NCBI GenBank assembly: GCA_963853835.1
Contig: OY970825.1
Location: forward strand, 25,234,835-25,298,834
Length of the DNA stretch: 64,000 nucleotides
DNA from: Calendula officinalis
Lineage: Eukaryota; Streptophyta; Magnoliopsida; Asterales; Asteraceae
Direction: 5' to 3'
A model generated the notes under the pieces. It was not told where the DNA came from, did not search any database, and worked only from the letters and a program-made list of their open reading frames with translations. Of this stretch, positions 33,134 through 44,597 are shown in pieces. The position numbers and the translations under genes were made by a program. The stretch's first letter is position 1. The number at the start of each line of letters is the position of its first letter.

Positions 33134-35527
33134 CTCCCCCGCAGTCGAAACGGGAGGTGGAAGAACGTTGAGACTGTGACGAAAGTCTTCAAATAATACT
33201 AACGGTAGGCTCTTTGTAAAAATGTCGGCAATTTGATACCGTGAGGGGACGTGTAATACGCGCACCAATCCACGAGCAACCTTTTCTCGTACAAAGTGGA
33301 TATCCATTTCGATGTGCTTGGTGCGTTGATGTTGGACCGGATTCCCAGATAAATATATTGCACTAATATTGTCACAATATACCAAAGTAGCTTTTTGAAT
33401 CGGACAATGTAGTTCTAACAATAAATTCCGTAGCCAACATGATTCAGCTACAACATTGGCGACCCCCCGATATTCGGCTTCGGCACTAGACCGAGATAAA
33501 GTGGGTTGTCGCTTGGCAGACCACGAGATGAGATTGTCACCCAAATAAACACAATATCCGGATGTGGACCGCCTTGTGTCTGGACACCCACCCCAATCCG
33601 CATCGGTATAGGACATGAGAGTCGATATGGACGATTTCGATAAGTGTAGCCCATATTTCCGAGTACCTTGTATGTAACGTATAATACGTTTGAGGGCGGC
33701 CATGTGGACATCTCGTGGATCGTGCATAAATAAGCAAACTTGTTGGACCGCGTACGAGATGTCGGGGCGGGTAAAAGTGAGATATTGAAGTGCCCCGGCA
33801 AGGCTCCGATAGAGGGCCGGATCAGAGAATGGTGTGGGCACTAAGCTTCGGCTTGGTATCAACCGGTGTGGATGATGGTTTGCAATTGGTCATGCCTGCC
33901 CGATCAATTATAGCCGATGCATATGTGGATTGTGAAAGAAATAAACCATTCGGTTGGTGTTTCACCGAAATGCCCAAAAAAGAAGTTAATGGGCCCAAAT
34001 CCTTCATGGCAAACTCCCTTGAAAGCGAAGAAATAATCATGTCCACCAATTGTTGTGATGAACCGGTAAGAATTATGTCATCGACGTATAATAAAAGATA
34101 CGCCATTTGATTACCCTGTCTAAACACAAACAAGGAATTATCCGATACACTATGTTTAAAACCAAAATGGGAAACATAGTCGGAAAACCTTTTGTACCAT
34201 GCCCTAGGAGCTTGTTTTAGGCCATATAACGATTTTTTAAGTAAACAAACATGATCGGGATAATTTTTGTCACGAAACCCCAATGGTTGATGCATATACA
34301 CCGTTTCATCCAAGTTCCCATGAAGGAAGGCATTTTTGACATCAAGTTGTCGTATTGGCCAAGCTTTAGATAAGGCGAGAGAAAGTACCGTTCGGGTTGT
34401 AGCGGGTTTGACTACCGGACTAAACGTTTCGCCGCAATCGATACCCACTCGTTGTGTTTTTCCATCTCCCACAAGTCGGGCTTTATGTCGTTCAAAAGAA
34501 CCATCGGCCCGAGTTTTATGTGTCAAAATCCACATACACCTCATAACATTAACATTGTGTGGCCTTGGTACCAAAACCCATGTATTATTTTGAATAAGGG
34601 CTTGATACTCATCATCCATCGCCATTTTCCAATTTGGGTCCCGAAGAGCGTCAACCGGATTTTTTGGTATGGGTGAGGGTTTATGTTGAGTGTGAAGATT
34701 GAAGGGGGTTTTTGGTTTATAAATACCATTTTGACTCCTTGTGGTGGGTTTGGACGAAACAGGAGGAGGGGGTGGGGGTGGCGGAACCGTAGGTGGTATG
34801 GGAGAGGCCACGTTTGGTGTGTTATTTAGTGGGGATGCAATTGGTGGTGTTGGGCTAGGCGAGGGAGAAGGTTGGGATGGGCTTGTGTGAGGCCCATTTG
34901 ATACATCACTAGGTGGTCCATCAGGAATGGGTGGCGGCACATTTAATGGTTGGGGAGCCATTTGATGTTGTCTAATATAAGTGGTGTGATGATCGTCTAA
35001 AAAAGTATAAATGGGAGGTGGTGATATGGACGCAAAAGGAAATTTAGTTTCATCAAATATTACGTGGCGACAAATAATGATATTCCTTGAGATCATATCA
35101 TAACACCGATATCCCCGGTGATTATTGGGAAAGCCCAAAAATACACATGGTTTTGACCGTGCTTGAAGTTTGTGGAGAGTGGTTGACGGGAGAAGGGGAT
35201 AACATAATGAACCAAAAACTCGTAAGTGAGATAAATCCGGGTTTTTTTATATAAAATTGAAAGTGGTGATCGAAATTTAAGAACTTTACTTGGTAACACA
35301 TTGTGAAGGTAAGTGGCCATGTTTAAGGCATAAGGCCAAAAATGCGGTGGGACCGAGGCATGAGATAAAAGTGTACGAATTATATTGTTGAGAGAGCGTA
35401 TTTTTCGTTCGGCCTTACCATTTTGGGATGAAGTATATGGGCACGAAAACCGGAGACCGATGCCATTTTTGTGACAAAAACTTTGAATATTTTGATTGTC
35501 AAATTCCTTGCCATTATCGCATTGCAA
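33128..35527 (-). pseudogene. copia integrase, reverse transcriptase, RNase H (frameshifted)
   Basis: Integrase core: CDNGKEF near 35520 and PYTSSQNGKAERKIRSLNN near 35420. RT: KARLVGDGKTQRVGIDCGETF near 34440 and LLLYVDDIILTGSS near 34080 with the YVDD catalytic motif. RNase H: YTDADWGGCPDTRRSTSGYC near 33600 and SSAEAEYRGV. Three open segments (35093-35527, 33822-35138, 33128-33862) lie in different frames, so no continuous polyprotein is made. The residues that can be seen at the active sites are present, so the breaks look recent. Confidence 0.88.
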
Positions 35528-35543
35528 ATTTTTGACGTTGCGC

Positions 35544-37418
35544 TCAAACTGAGTGAGGATAAAAGTATGAAATTTTAAAAAACGGTAAAAACATCAGATT
35601 TCCTAGCCAAAGGATAAGTCCACACAAAATTAGTATAATCATCCAAAAACACAATATAATATCGAAAACCAGAATTACTAAAACCGGAGAAGTCCATAAA
35701 TCACAATGTATAACATCAAATGGAAATAAAGTGTTGTTTGGAGAAGTGTGAAACGGTAGCTTAATATGCTTCCCCAAAACACATGATTGACACACCACCT
35801 GTTTATTAGAACCACACGAAATAAAATTGTTTTGTCGTAACGACTCAAACACCGGAAGGCCCGGATGACCTAAACGGTCATGCCACAAACTAGAATGCAA
35901 AATGGTAAAAGCAGAATGTTGAGGATTTTTCACCGGTGTGTTGCTTGTAACCGGGTATAAATCTCCTTGGCTATCACATCTCATTAAAGGTTTCCCCGTC
36001 TGATATTCCTTCACAGAAAATCCAAAAGGGTCAAATTCCACAGAAACAAAGTTATCAGTTGTGAATTTTCGAACCGATATTAAATTTTTGATAATATGTG
36101 GGGCATATAAAATGTTTTTCAAAGCTAATGGTGGGTATGGTGGTTTTAATCTTGTGTGACCATACCCGCGAATCGGAATAAATTGGCCATTTCCGACTAA
36201 AATTCCATTGCTTTTGCTTGAATTAAAAAAAGATGAAAGTTTACCCTTATCCGCGGAGACATGAGATGTAGCACCAGTATCCATCACCCATGGGTTTGGT
36301 GGTGGGTTAAGACCCATAGTGTACATTGCTTGTTCAATATCGGTAGTGGCATATTCTGAATTTGCCATGAATGCTTGCTGGGCTGACCTTGGATCACGGC
36401 CCAAGAGCCCATCCGATCTAGCTTGGGGCTGTTGCAAAACATTATGTTGCTTGGGCCATGGGACAGTAGGGTACGGGCAGGGGGGTACGGCCCAACCATT
36501 TGCATTAGACCAATTTCCAGGCATGGGATACAATGGAAACCACGGCGCTGGAGACGATTGCAGACTGCCTCCACCGGTCCTGCGATTGCCACCACTGGAA
36601 CCGCCATGGCTGCCGGAATTATTCTGTCCACGGCCGCCGGATTTCTGACGACGGCCACCTGTCCGTGAGTTACCTTCTCGATTTTTGTTGGACGAACCGG
36701 AAGAACCACCAATGAGGGAATCGGTTGTCGGAGCAATCATTGCCGAGTTTGATGCCGTGGCCACTTTCTTTGCCAACCCGGCCTCCTCCAAGGTAAGCAT
36801 CGATCGTGTTTGATGAAAAGACGGCAAGGGATTGCTCTGACGAAGCAAGGTGCCAACACCGTTATATGCTTCGGTTAGACCGGACACCATCTGTAGAACC
36901 AACCGGTCATTGGAGACCTCAGCGCCGACGTTCCGTAGTTGATCGGATAGCTCTTTTAGGCGTTGGCAGTATGCCGAAACGCCCTCGAAATCCGATAAAA
37001 CGGTATGAGAAAACTCTTGTTCGAGAGTAACGGCTCGGGAATGCTTGTTATCTTCGAACAAATCACGTAGGCGATTCCACATATCCATAGCGGTGGAATT
37101 CGGTACCAAAACAGTGGTAATCAAATCACTAGAGATCGTTGCAAAAATCCAACCTAACACTGTTGAATCAAGTGTAGACCAGAGTTCATATTCATCGGAA
37201 GTGAGAGCGGGAGCAGGATGTTTATCATTTGGGATGATATGATGAAGGACTTTGAGTGATCTAGCACAAATTTTGAACAATTCCGCCCAAGTGGAGTATT
37301 GGACGTTAGTGAGTTCCAATCGGATCGGTATGTGATTGCGGATGTTTGACACACCGAGGGCGGGATGGAACTTGTTCGAATCAGTGGTGGGGGTGGAGGT
37401 GTTCGCTGTTGGTTCCAT
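35544..37418 (-). pseudogene. copia gag, protease and integrase N-terminus
   Basis: The start is taken at 37418 (MEPTANTSTPTTDSNKFHP). The frame is open upstream, but that part would encode a hydrophobic stretch derived from leader. Gag of about 300 residues has the helical copia capsid region (MDMWNRLRDLFEDNKHSRAV). It lacks an obvious CCHC knuckle and has a Gly/Arg-rich region instead. Protease motif WVMDTGATSHVSADKG near 36280. The integrase zinc region LWHDRLGHPG...CQSCVLGKHIKLPF follows. The frame fails near 35700. Confidence 0.85.
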
Positions 37419-37530
37419 TTGAAAAGCAAAAGATGAAGTAAAAAGAAAAAGAATTCTTGGGGAAGAAAGAGGCGCAAGAAGGCAGCCAAGAGAAACAGCA
37501 GTGGAAGAGGAGAGAAAAAAAATCAAGATC

Positions 37531-37542
37531 GCTCTGATACCA
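37531..37542 (-). promoter_or_regulatory. copia primer-binding site
   Basis: TGGTATCAGAGC on the minus strand, directly abutting the 5' LTR; complementary to initiator tRNA-Met. Confidence 0.96.
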
Positions 37543-37709
37543 TAATAACAATTGAATTGCTTGCCTTTCCATTATTCACACATCTATAAATATACAAGGA
37601 TGTACTACCAATCAGGCTAATATTATGCTAGCATTCACTACTTACTATAACTCTAGTATTGACCGAATATCTCACATTAATTACATTTATAATAATATAT
37701 TCTCTAACA
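37543..37709 (-). mobile_element. 5' LTR of complete copia (167 bp)
   Basis: Identical by eye to 32967-33133; followed by the CATAT target duplication. Confidence 0.93.
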
Positions 37710-37852
37710 CATATGATAGAAATTTTAAGAAAAAATTATAATACTATTATCAGTTACATCGCATTTGGTTCAGTTTATGGATCGGGCTCATGCCTATCTA
37801 AATTTAGGTAAAAGTAAGAAAAGTACAAAAATCTCCTACTCAAGTTGTTCAA

Positions 37853-38125
37853 CCTATATGCCATCGTTTTTCGGTCTTTTTAAATAAAACTTTGTGGTTG
37901 TGGATACTTGTACAACAACAATAACGCCGTTGGTTTACTTTCTGGTCTGATCAAAACAGTGTGATTCAGTTCTAACCAGTCCAATACGATTTTTAGTTTG
38001 TGTACTTTTTCTTATATGCCATCGTTTTACGGTCTTTTTAATTAAAACTTAGTGATTGTAGATACTTGTACAACAACAATAACGTCATCAGTTTAGTTTT
38101 CGGCCCGATCAAAACATTTTTCTTA
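37853..38125. repeat. two-copy direct repeat, unit about 160 bp
   Basis: TATATGCCATCGTTTT...GGTCTTTTTAA and ACTTGTACAACAACAATAAC occur at 37855 and again about 160 bp later, with about 15 percent divergence. Noncoding. Confidence 0.8.
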
Positions 38126-38332
38126 TTTTTCAGTGCGATTCAGTTCCAATCCGTCTACGCCGAGTTTTATTTTATGTAATTGGGAGTTGGGACTAATTTT
38201 GTAGTTTACTTTTTCTGAACAAAACAACTTTCTAGGGCTAGCTTTGTTGTTCTATTTAAATTTTTGAACGATAAAAAATCACAAACGGAAAAAAATGACA
38301 CCAAAACCATCTGCTAGTTATCCATCACACTA

Positions 38333-38537
38333 CCCAAGGCTTCTAGCCTAGTGGTATTTGGTGAAAAAAGAAGGTGTTGCCCATGACCTATAGGTCTTGG
38401 GTTCAAGTCCCGTCGTGAACGTGGGGTTTATTCCCCATAGGTGGAAGGTTTGAGGGAAGGCATACTGGCCCTTATGGATGTCACTGTCTAGGCTCGAACC
38501 ACTAACTTACTAACTCGCCGTTCAAAAAAAAAAAAAA
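38333..38537 (+). mobile_element. tRNA-derived SINE, 205 bp
   Basis: Pol III promoter boxes TAGCCTAGTGGT (A box, about 38345) and GGTTCAAGTCC (B box, about 38400) precede a body ending in a poly(A) run. A 15-bp target duplication TTA(T/C)CCATCACACTA flanks it (38318-38332, 38538-38552) with one mismatch. It is of the same family as 63495-63735. Confidence 0.92.
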
Positions 38538-38552
38538 TTACCCATCACACTA

Positions 38553-39437
38553 TGCGCGTTATGCACACGCGCCTCTGCTCGCTACACGTCACAATCAATG
38601 CCTATTCCATATTTTTTCCTAATACTTTCGTCACTTTCTCCGTGCCCTACTTTCACACACAAACGCACACAGTAGACTCCGTATCTGCTGAATTCGTTGC
38701 AAATTGTACTTGAATGTTGACGGTGAGCAACTACATTCTGCTAAATTTGATCATTCTTCTTGTTCAATCCTTTGATCGCTAGTTTAAAGTCCTCTTTTCT
38801 ATCCATAACTAGCGTTAATTTTGTGATTTTGTTCCTAAATTGACTGAGTTCGTACTCTTATAGGGCTAGGGTTAGTAGCTTTGGTGAGTTATACATTTTC
38901 ACATGCATTGATTTTGATAATTTGACAAATATCTAGCATAAAAATTGAAGGAACGTGTTGGCGTTAAATTTAGGCTGTGAAAGGGTAAGTTATTTTATTT
39001 TCCCTATTTTTCTATGATTATAGATGCATTAGTAGTTGTAATTCTAGACTTTGATTGTATATCAGTGTTTCATTGTACGAACACATGATTCAAAATGAAA
39101 ATTAGTAGCTTGACCTCTAGGTTAAAAGTTACCCTTTTGTTCTGGAATTAGGGGATGTAACAGGAAATAGAGGATATATAACATGATTACTGAAATCAGA
39201 TGTCAAAATTAGATATTTTGGGAGTAAACTGACCTAAGAGGGGATGTAGTTGGTAAGATAATTATAAATCTTAACTAATGTGGTGGTGTTTTTGGATCAT
39301 AATGTAGTTATGTTACAATCATTTAGTGTTTTCTCGAAAATGAACTTATTTTTTTGCTTTTTTTTTTCATTTTGTGCAGGTGTGGTAAATGATCTGAATT
39401 TGTAGAAAAACTTGAGAAGTTAGTTAGTTAGTTAGTT
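38553..39437 (+). other. promoter, leader exon and first intron of SUVR gene
   Basis: No separate ORF. The coding start at 39438 is preceded by an acceptor-like TTTTGTGCAG (about 39370-39379), which suggests a 5' leader intron. The SINE lies just upstream. Confidence 0.55.
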
Positions 39438-42400
39438 ATGGCTCCCAATCTAAGAGTTGCGAAGGCCTTTCGGGCTATGAGAGACATTGGAATTGACGAA
39501 GAAATAACGAAACCAGTATTGAAAAAACTACTTAAACTTTATGAAAAAAATTGGGAGCTTATTGAAGAAGAAAATTACAGAGCTCTTGCGGATGCTATTT
39601 TTGATATTGAGGACACAGAGGCATGCTGTTTATTACTAATTATATGATTATTCACTTAATTCCCATTTATTATTTTCTGTTGACTGTTTTATACCAATTT
39701 TTTTGAAAACTATATTTTTTTCCAGGGAGCAGAACAGCAGAAAAATCTTGATAATGCTGAAGTAAGTAACACACACACACACATATGTGTATATGTACAT
39801 ATATCATATGTATCGATTATCTGATGTTTCGTATGTCTTTTTCATGATTGGTGATCTTTCCAGGAAGAAAAGAGAAAAATACTTGAGCAAGCTGAAGTAA
39901 GTAATTTATCTTATTTTCTTATATTTTTACCTTTTTAGCATGATTTTCGAGCAATTTTTATAACTTGTTCCACCAGCGAATGAAAGCTATTGAAGAAGAA
40001 ACACAAGAAGAGCCCGAAAGGCCATTAAGACGATTACGGGCCAGGCACCAAGATGATACGGGTTCACCCTCGTGTATCAGCCCGATCCCTAATTCAAGTG
40101 AAAGTTTGCTAAAAAAGCCAAAATTAGAGGTTGAAAAACTTCCTGAATCTCGACCCGAACTTCAGTCACCAGCAAAAACAGTAGTAACCGAGCCCGTTTC
40201 ACCTGGGTCAGAATCTGTTTCCCCCCTAAGACGGGCCAGGAACAAGAGGAAACAACCTATTTTTCCAAATGATTTAAAAGAACCAAAAGACAAGCCACTT
40301 ACGGATGACCCGGCTCAATCTAAAGTTCCTGTTGCATTGATTGTGCCAGGTAGTTATTGCTTCTAGAACTTTCAAATTACCCGTTATTACAAAAATTTAA
40401 AAGTTTTAGTATTTACGTTATTTTTTTTTTTGAATTTACAGAACCATTGATTAATGGAGATACTTCATCTGAAAACAATCTGGCCAAAGAACCCGATTTA
40501 AGCAACCATTTTCAAGAAAAATCAAATGATACAAACGGGCCTGAGCCCAATAACATTGCAGACGGATCAACTGCTAAATTAGATATAGCTTCTTCATCTT
40601 CAGGAGAAATCAAGATCTCTTTAACCTGTAATTCTGCTGAAGGAAAACGTATATTTTCTGTTACAAATGTAGATACCATATTGAAAACAGTTGAAGATAA
40701 ATGTCTGAAATCATACAAAGTTCTTGACCCGAATTTTTCCATGAAGAAACTCATGAAAGATATGTGTGAGTACTTTTTGGATCTTGGATCTAATGATTGT
40801 GACAATCATATAATTCTTGATGATATAGCTAAAGGACAAGAAAATGTGAGAATTTCCTTGGTCAATGAAGTCAACACTGAAAAGCCTCCATCTTTTCATT
40901 ACATTCCTCAAAATGCAGTTTTCCAGAACGCGTATGTTGACTTTTCACTAACCCGTATTGAAGACGATTATTGCTGTTCTAAATGTTTAGGTAATTGTCT
41001 AACCGCACCCACACCGTGTTACTGTGCACAACAAGCTGGCGGTGAATTCTCCTACACAATTTCAGGCTTAGTAAAAGAAGAGATTTTAGACGAATGCATA
41101 AAAACAAACCGTGACCCACAAACTGAAAAATCCAACTGCAAAACATGCCCGATGGAAAAATGGAAAAAAAATAACAATATTATACAACAAGCTTGCAAAG
41201 GGCATAATCCCAAAGGTTTTATTAAAGAATGTTGGTTAAAATGTGGTTGTGATAAAAAATGTGGTAATCGGGTAGTGCAGTGTGGGATTAAACATAAGTT
41301 GCAGGTTTTTATGACAGCTGGCGGGAAAGGGTGGGGATTAAGGACCCTTGAGGATTTACCGAAAGGTGCGTTTGTGTGTGAGTTTGTTGGAGAAGTGTTG
41401 ACTAGTCAAGAAGTTCATACTAGGGTTTTACAAAGTGGTGAAAAAGATGAATATTCACATCCGGTTTTGCTTGATGCTGAATGGGGTTCAGAGGATGAAA
41501 TTAGGGATGATGAAGCTCTTTGTTTGGATGCTACTTATTATGGAAATGTTGCTAGATTTATTAATCATAGGTATGTTTATGTTGATATAATAATTAATAC
41601 ACACACACACACACATATATATTTGGTTATTCTACTTTTTATTTGTTTATTTACGTCATTGAACTTATAAAACCGGCCATTAAAGACATTAGCAACCATG
41701 TATATATTTTAACTGGTAACAAAATGATGATGTGACCATTATTAGCAGGGTTAATGCACCTTTAGGTCACTGTACTTTTTGGAAAAAAAGTTCAATTTGG
41801 TCATGGTACTCTTTGAAAAAATTCTTAAATAATGGTAGTAAATTGTTAACCAATGGGTAACCTAAGTGCATGTCTTTAAAAAGTTTGGTATCCAATTATT
41901 ATTATTATTAATTATTAATTATTAATACTTAATAAACAAAAAAAAAAAGTAGAATGACCAAAGTGAACTTTTTCAGAAAGTACGATGACCAGTGGTTGCA
42001 TTAACCCTCGTATATATACATAATTTAAAAAGTTATGATGATTAATTTTTGGTTTGTTAGGTGTTTTGATGCAAATTTGATTGAGATACCAGTTGAAGTG
42101 GAAAATCCTGATCGTCATTACTATCATGTATGTAGTTGTACTCACTTTTAATTGATTTTATTATTGCATTTATATATTTACTTGTTAATAAATATTTTAT
42201 TTTGTTGTGATTGACAGGTGGCCTTGTTTACTACAAGAAAGGTGAAAGCCCTCGAAGAGCTAACTCGGGTGGGTACTTTTTGTTTGTATTTATATTTATT
42301 GTTTTATATAAAAGTAAAATGGATGGTTATGTATGTATGTATGATATTGTCGCAGGATTATGGTATTGATTTTGATGATAATGAGCATCTTGTTAAGGCG

Positions 42401-42442
42401 TTTCAGTGTCGATGTGGTAGCCGGTTCTGCAGAAACATATAA
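39438..42442 (+). CDS. SUVR-type histone-lysine N-methyltransferase (WIYLD + pre-SET + SET)
   Basis: Eight coding exons: 39438-39620, 39726-39761, 39864-39896, 39977-40349, 40442-41570, 42061-42127, 42218-42268, 42356-42442 (652 residues). Residues 1-61 are the WIYLD domain (KAFRAMRDIGIDEEI...NWELIEEENYRALADAIF) of the SUVR1/2/4 group. Pre-SET cysteines run from CCSKCLGNCL to CGCDKKCGNRVVQCG; SET has GKGWGLRTLEDLPKG, YGNVARFINHRC and RHYYHVALF; post-SET is CRCGSRFC. Such proteins methylate histone H3 (H3K9), linked to transposon silencing, in the nucleus. Intron 1 appears to use a GC donor (GAG/GCATGC). In the conserved ELTWDYG motif the Trp is Arg (residue 624). SUVR1, 2 and 4 cannot be separated here. 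Confidence 0.9.
41747..42008. mobile_element. MITE with 30-bp class inverted ends in SUVR intron
   Basis: Inverted ends AGGGTTAATGCACC and its partner TGCATTAACCCT extend with mismatches to about 32 bp each (both end in GTACTTT inward). No clear target duplication. It sits between exons 5 and 6, 52 bp before the exon 6 acceptor. Confidence 0.72.
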
Positions 42443-42487
42443 CTGTTCAGCAGTAAGTGTATTCTATTTTTTGCAATTTAATTCTAA

Positions 42488-42939
42488 GGGGTTGTTTGGT
42501 TCGCTCGAATCCTTGGAAATCTGAATAATCCAATTCCTATGGATTCCTTTGTTTGGTTGGACGGAATCGGAATCCATATTGGAAAACATTCCATCTAACA
42601 ATGGAATGTAAATTCCATCACTACAAGGGATTTTAAAATCATATGAATGGGGGAATGTGGTAAATTACGATATTACCCTCTAATGCCCTTTTAACCTTAA
42701 ACCCACCACCACCCATTGCCACCACCACTACCGCCACCCACCACCACCACTACATGAATAAGGGCAAATTCGCCGTTTTACAGAATTTTAATTCCATTTC
42801 TTGCCAACCAAACCAAACTGAATATTGAATTGAATTTCAATCTCATTTCTTGTCAACCAAATATGGAATTGGAATCCAATTGCTGACATGTTCATAGATT
42901 CTAATTCCATCAAAAACACTATACTAACCAAACATCAAC
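42488..42939. mobile_element. Tourist/PIF-like MITE, 452 bp, TAA target
   Basis: The ends GGGGTTGTTTGGTT and AACCAAACATCAAC are flanked by TAA on both sides. The interior contains a CCACCA-rich run near 42705-42755. It lies just downstream of the SUVR stop codon, probably in a 3' UTR intron (donor CAGCAG/GTAAGT-like near 42451, acceptor about 43030). Confidence 0.8.
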
Positions 42940-43099
42940 TAATAGTTTTATAAGCAAGGAAAAATATTAGATTAAACCTGAAAATTACAAAGTTTCATAT
43001 TGTATCTTTATTAATTTATTTTTGTTACAGGATGTAGAAATAGGCGAGTTTGACTTAAAAGACTGCTGCAGAGGCTGTAACCACCAGTAACTGTCAGGA

Positions 43100-44490
43100 G
43101 TTCACTCGGCTTTTGTATGCATGTGTATACTATAACGGCTAACTCTAGTACTTTTTGCTTACTCATTTTGCATAGGATGATATTGATGTCTTCATTTTGA
43201 CTAGATTTTTAACAAAATCAAAACCTGTTTTTGAAATCCAAGTATGGATGTCATTCTCGATCTCGGCTCTTTAACTGGTTCCATGTGTTTGTAATGTTCA
43301 GATTTTCTATTGTTTAAATAAGACGATGAGATTAAGAAAAAGAATTTTTTGAATTCCACTCATTAATCATTTTATTGGTCGTAGCATAAATTAGTAAGAT
43401 TTAGAGGAATGAATATAATTTTTCTTCATTTGTCACCTATTCAAACATACCGTGTACATGTAAATAAACTAAAAACTAATGGTATAACACATGGGTATTT
43501 GAAATTAAAATCCATATAAAATTATAAACTACCAAGTAAACACTTCTATTACTAGTTTTTAAAGGTGTGCAAGATCTCGCGTGTTGCACAGATGATTAAT
43601 TAAATACCCACGTCTTAAACCAGCTTCTAGATTTTAAAGATGCATGATTATATTAAGGGCATGTCTGGAAAAACTTATTATCTTAATAAGCTCGAAATTT
43701 CAAGTTTTTTTAGACTTATTAAGCTAATAAGCTACGTCGATATAATAGTTCTAAAAAAGTTTCAAATAGTTCTAAAAATAATTTTCAAGGCGGACCTACT
43801 ATGTAGCACGAGTTAACCGTACAACCTCTAAAAAATTTCAAATAATTCTGAAAATAATTTTATTTACAAATAATATGATCATTTTACCCGTATCAAGAGG
43901 CGGATGTTAGAAATCTATGATTTCAATCGCTTTGAACACACTGAAGTTGTGAAATATTTCCAGTTTAAGTATTTCGATAGTAATATTAAAATCTACAATC
44001 AAACAAAATCAGAGTATCTCTTAGAACATAGAATTTTTTTGTGTATTATGAATTTCGAACCTTGATATCTCTTGGAACATAGAAATCACCGGTTTGTGGA
44101 AAACTGAAAAACTAGTTTAAACTACTCAAAATCGTCAAAAACCGAGTCAGATTAGGGTCAGATCCTTCGGGTCGAAAACCAGATTTGTATCTAAAATTCA
44201 GATTTTCTATGCATTTTTTATAAAGCGATATTAACCCAAATAAAAGATTCTCAGCTCGACCCCAATCAGGGGTTGAACCCCAAATGAGTAAGTATGTATT
44301 AATCTCAATAAATTCAAATAATTGTACATTCCACGTTACCTATTTAATAATTATTAAACAAGTTTATTTTATTACATTCAAATATATATGATATATACAA
44401 ATCACTAACAAAAGATCCTGAAATAAAGCCTGGGGTTTCATTGGATTGTACAGGTCGGTTCCTACACCTACCACCACAAGCATCGATCTG
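43100..44490. other. intergenic, AT-rich, no gene recognised
   Basis: Downstream region of SUVR and upstream of the sulfotransferase. A GGCATGTCTGGAAAAACTTATT phrase near 43663, read with its TAA neighbour, resembles a Tourist end without a partner. Confidence 0.4.
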
Positions 44491-44498
44491 AAAAACAG

Positions 44499-44506
44499 TA
44501 TATAAA
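44499..44506 (+). promoter_or_regulatory. TATA box of sulfotransferase gene
   Basis: TATATAAA, 92 bp before the ATG at 44598. A start site about 30 bp downstream would leave a leader of about 65 nt. Confidence 0.65.
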
Positions 44507-44597
44507 GCAGCATGATCGCGTTTCAGGGATCGATCATAACTTATAATATATAGATATATATCTCTGCAAATACGTACTTGAAAGAATTAATTGAAGC

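Larger units (their letters stand above)
32967..37709 (-). mobile_element. complete Ty1/copia element, 4743 bp, young but frameshifted
   Basis: Two 167-bp LTRs read identical by eye and are flanked by the target duplication CATAT (32962-32966, 37710-37714). A primer site GCTCTGATACCA lies directly inside the right LTR, and a purine tract GGGGGAGTG (minus strand) sits inside the left LTR. Short LTRs and the PR-INT-RT-RH order fit the Ale/Retrofit-type copia group, though that lineage call is tentative. Identical LTRs mean recent insertion, yet the coding region has at least three frameshifts. Confidence 0.95.
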
